Assembly: GCA_027061705.1 (NCBI GenBank)
Contig: JAMOVB010000179.1
Location: 1 to 6,296, forward strand
Direction of reading: 5' to 3'
DNA: 6,296 nt
From: Desulfurococcales archaeon
GTDB lineage: Archaea; Thermoproteota; Thermoprotei_A; Sulfolobales; NBVN01
Shown here: piece after piece, positions 4,024 to 6,296 of the stretch
How positions within the stretch are numbered: the stretch's first letter is position 1
Layout: every line of letters starts with the position of its first letter
The notes under the pieces: model-generated
Database searches by the model: none
What the model was told of the DNA's origin: nothing
Seen by the model: the letters and a program-made list of their open reading frames with translations, nothing else
Position numbers and translations under genes: made by a program

Positions 4024-6296
4024 TTACACCCACCCGGAATCAGGTTAAACTGCATTAGCTCCTCAAAGATCCTGTTGAGGAGCGTCTCGTAGCGCGTCTT
4101 GCCCTCCTCAATATTCCTCATCTCCCGCTCAAGCTTTCTCGTCGTGCTCTCGCTCACTAAGTCACTATATCTCTCCTGCAGGTACTTATACACCTCAATG
4201 CCCAGTCTCAGTGGGACTATCCCCCTGCTTCTCCCTCCTCCCTCCGGTCCTCCCAGGTTAGCGTACGCTACGTAACCTCTCTCGAATAACGTGTTTATTA
4301 TCTTAGCGTAGGTACTTGGCCTCCCTATCTCGCGCTCCTTCATCATCTTAACCAGCGATGCCTGCGTGTGTAAGGGCTCCCTATACCATTCCTTGGTCTT
4401 AAACTCACCCTCACCAAACACCCTAATACCTTCGCTGGGCTCGGGCTTCACGCTAAAGTACCTGTAGAACCTCGAGAACCCGTCGAAGAGCACTTCGGTA
4501 TATATTTCGAGCTCCATCGGAGGCAGGCCGACCTCCCTTCCCTTCCTGTTAGCGGCGCTGATTTCTAGGCGTATCTTAACCCTCCTGACCTTAGCGGGCT
4601 TTGCCTGCGACGCCATGAACCTCCTGAATATGAGGTCATACACGAGGTAGTGTGCTCTGGTAAGTCTCCTCACAGGCTCTATAACGCCTTCGTTGATGAG
4701 ATTTCTCAGAGTATCCACGTCCATGGGTCTCGTGGGCCTTATACATTCGTGTGCCCCGCCCTCACCCCAGGTTCGTGGCTGGAAGTACTTTTCGAACTCG
4801 TCGCCGAGCTTTTCCCGCATGTACTCCCTAGCCACGCCTATGCCTACATCCGAAACCCTAGTGCTGTCGGTTCTGTGGTAGGTTATGAAGCCGAGCTCGA
4901 ATAGGTCCTGCAGTATCTGCATTGCCCTCGGAGCCGGTATTCCGTACTTAGACGATATGTCGTAGAGAGCTGTGTCAGTTGTGTAGGGGGGCAGGGGCTT
5001 CAGCTCAACCTCCTCGGCAGACTCGCGCGTGACCCTAACCTTAACCGACGTTATGGAGTTCTTGCTTAACTCCCGCCTAAGCTCGTGCGGTATGGGGATC
5101 TCAACCCTCAGCCCGTCTAGGTCGAGTATTATGAAGAGTGTCTTCGACTTAATGTGCCTCTCATACGCCTCTATAATCCAACCAAGCACTGGAGTCTGAA
5201 CCCTGCCCGCACTCAGGTTTCTGTTCTCCTCCCTACGCTCCCTGCACAACCTATCGTAGTACAGCACGCCCCTATCAACATCCTCAATTCCCTTCCTTCT
5301 ATTGTACTCGCGCCTCTCCTCAGCAAGCCTCCTAATCTTCTCGCAGAAGAGCCTCCAGAAATCCCTCTGAAGCTTGCTGGAGAGTGAGAACCCTATCCAC
5401 CTGTCCTCTATTCTTCTAATTAGTTGGGCCTTAACTAGGTTTAGGTTCACGGAGCGTGGGTTCATAACGGCGTTTATTATTGCGCGCCTCGTCACCTCGT
5501 GGAACTCTACCCTCCGTATGTTCGGGTTTATCGGCCTGACTATGTTCTCTATGTCGAAAGCTATCTTCTCACCCTCAGTGTCGGGATCGGTGCCTATTAA
5601 GACTTCATCGACCTCAAGCGCTACATCCCTCACAGCCTCGACGACTGAGGCGCTATCAGTTATCAGCACGCTCTCCCCGCAGAACGGGCATTTAAGCACC
5701 TCACCCTCACGCGGCTCGATAACGAACTGCTTGCCGCACTTAAGGCACTTCTTCAACGTCGTGTATATGGGTACGAAGGGTGGGCGCCCGTCACCGCGCC
5801 TACACGCTATCCCATACACGTTCTCAACATCCTCAATGCTAGTGACTAGGTCGTAGATGTGGCCACCGCTAGCGGTTATTAGGAGCGTGTAGTTACCTAG
5901 GTTTGCCTCGTAAACCCTAAGCCTGCCGTACTCACGCATGCTGGGCCTGCCGAAGAACCTAGCAATGGTTCTCGCCTTATTGGGGGACTCCACAACCAGC
6001 AGCGCTGTCTTGAGCTTGAGGGGTCCCTCACCCTCCAGCACCTCTCGGGGTATGGTGCCTGCCTTAATCCTCCTTATTAACTCCCTATCCCTATCGATTT
6101 CGCTAATCACTTCTCTCAAATCAACGCTCCTAAGATCCTTAAACTCGAAGTCATCTATCATCCACCTCAGCCTGCGGGCTAGGCCCTGGATTAGGCGCTC
6201 ATCATCAACCACAACCACAGAAAGCCCCTTGCTTATGCCTCCAAGGAAGAGCCTAGAGGTCCTCCCGCTTGCCTGAATGTACGTCGGCGCGTCGGG
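4020..6296 (-). CDS. rgy: Reverse gyrase, C-terminal 758 residues (5' end beyond the window)
   Basis: The frame is open to the right edge. A start at the GTG at 6218 would be false, since the 26 codons before it encode DAPTYIQASGRTSRLFLGG, the last helicase motif (VI-like) of reverse gyrase. The protein couples an SF2 helicase-like domain (mostly off-window) to a type IA topoisomerase and introduces positive supercoils using ATP. In fragment numbering: TOPRIM with LLVVESPNKA (Glu103) and the acidic GTDPDTEGEK (Asp237, Asp239, Glu241); a four-Cys zinc finger inserted in TOPRIM (Cys184, 187, 203, 206); NLSAGRVQTPVLGW at about 360-373; the catalytic Tyr473 in GFITYHRTDSTR; and REIGRPSTYAKII at about 655-667. 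A charged insert precedes NLSAGRV (see findings). The C terminus ends in GGCK. The gene overlaps the following one by 4 nt. Confidence 0.97.
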   Translation of the reverse strand, partial: PDAPTYIQASGRTSRLFLGGISKGLSVVVVDDERLIQGLARRLRWMIDDFEFKDLRSVDLREVISEIDRDRELIRRIKAGTIPREVLEGEGPLKLKTALLVVESPNKARTIARFFGRPSMREYGRLRVYEANLGNYTLLITASGGHIYDLVTSIEDVENVYGIACRRGDGRPPFVPIYTTLKKCLKCGKQFVIEPREGEVLKCPFCGESVLITDSASVVEAVRDVALEVDEVLIGTDPDTEGEKIAFDIENIVRPINPNIRRVEFHEVTRRAIINAVMNPRSVNLNLVKAQLIRRIEDRWIGFSLSSKLQRDFWRLFCEKIRRLAEERREYNRRKGIEDVDRGVLYYDRLCRERREENRNLSAGRVQTPVLGWIIEAYERHIKSKTLFIILDLDGLRVEIPIPHELRRELSKNSITSVKVRVTRESAEEVELKPLPPYTTDTALYDISSKYGIPAPRAMQILQDLFELGFITYHRTDSTRVSDVGIGVAREYMREKLGDEFEKYFQPRTWGEGGAHECIRPTRPMDVDTLRNLINEGVIEPVRRLTRAHYLVYDLIFRRFMASQAKPAKVRRVKIRLEISAANRKGREVGLPPMELEIYTEVLFDGFSRFYRYFSVKPEPSEGIRVFGEGEFKTKEWYREPLHTQASLVKMMKEREIGRPSTYAKIINTLFERGYVAYANLGGPEGGGRSRGIVPLRLGIEVYKYLQERYSDLVSESTTRKLEREMRNIEEGKTRYETLLNRIFEELMQFNLIPGGCK

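Noticed and set aside
5374..5856. Plus-strand open frame of 160 codons opposite reverse gyrase
   Set aside because: It is antisense to the highly conserved TOPRIM and zinc-finger region. Its Ser/Thr-rich translation is typical of a shadow frame.
4020..6218. A separate topoisomerase I starting at the GTG at 6218, i.e. a split reverse gyrase
   Set aside because: The frame continues upstream without a stop to the window edge and encodes the YIQASGRTSRL helicase motif, so helicase and topoisomerase domains are fused in the usual way.
1..6296. CRISPR arrays, insertion sequences, long direct or inverted repeats, attachment sites
   Set aside because: No regularly spaced repeats, transposase genes or tRNA-end duplications were seen by eye. 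The only notable palindrome is the 12-nt one inside the tRNA intron.

Overview
The window comes from a hyperthermophilic archaeon, most likely a member of the Thermoproteota (Crenarchaeota). The grounds are a reverse gyrase (a hallmark of hyperthermophiles), an archaeal MCM next to a Gins23-type GINS subunit (a gene pair known from Sulfolobales and relatives), a tRNA gene split by a bulge-helix-bulge intron, TATA-type promoters, a Shine-Dalgarno sequence matching the archaeal 16S tail, and heavy AGG/ATA codon use. The genus cannot be read from the sequence.

All supported genes lie on the minus strand, so transcription runs from high to low coordinates. From the right edge: (1) the C-terminal 758 residues of reverse gyrase, cut by the window edge; (2) a nitrilase-fold protein whose GTG start overlaps the reverse gyrase stop by 4 nt and which has lost the usual catalytic Glu; (3) a 120-residue protein of unknown function behind its own TATA box; (4) a tRNA-Lys(CTT) gene with its own promoter, encoded CCA and a 20-nt intron in the anticodon stem; (5) a roughly 250-nt spacer with TATA-like elements and a weak C/D-box sRNA candidate; (6) gins23; (7) mcm, starting 2 nt after the gins23 stop and cut by the left edge.

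The most striking feature is in mcm. The reading frame is interrupted exactly inside the Walker A P-loop (GDPGTAK / S) by a 237-residue intein with Ser1, a block B TxxH, a block F, and a terminal His-Asn followed by Ser+1. It has no recognisable LAGLIDADG endonuclease; a glycine-rich stretch lies between the splicing blocks. The helicase can have an intact ATPase site only after protein splicing.

Functionally the window combines the replicative helicase with one of its GINS partners (CMG-type complex) and the topoisomerase that introduces positive supercoils. No wholly new multi-gene system is evident. The points most worth checking are the mini-intein, the tRNA intron with its well-formed splicing motif, and the catalytically degenerate nitrilase-like protein coupled to reverse gyrase.
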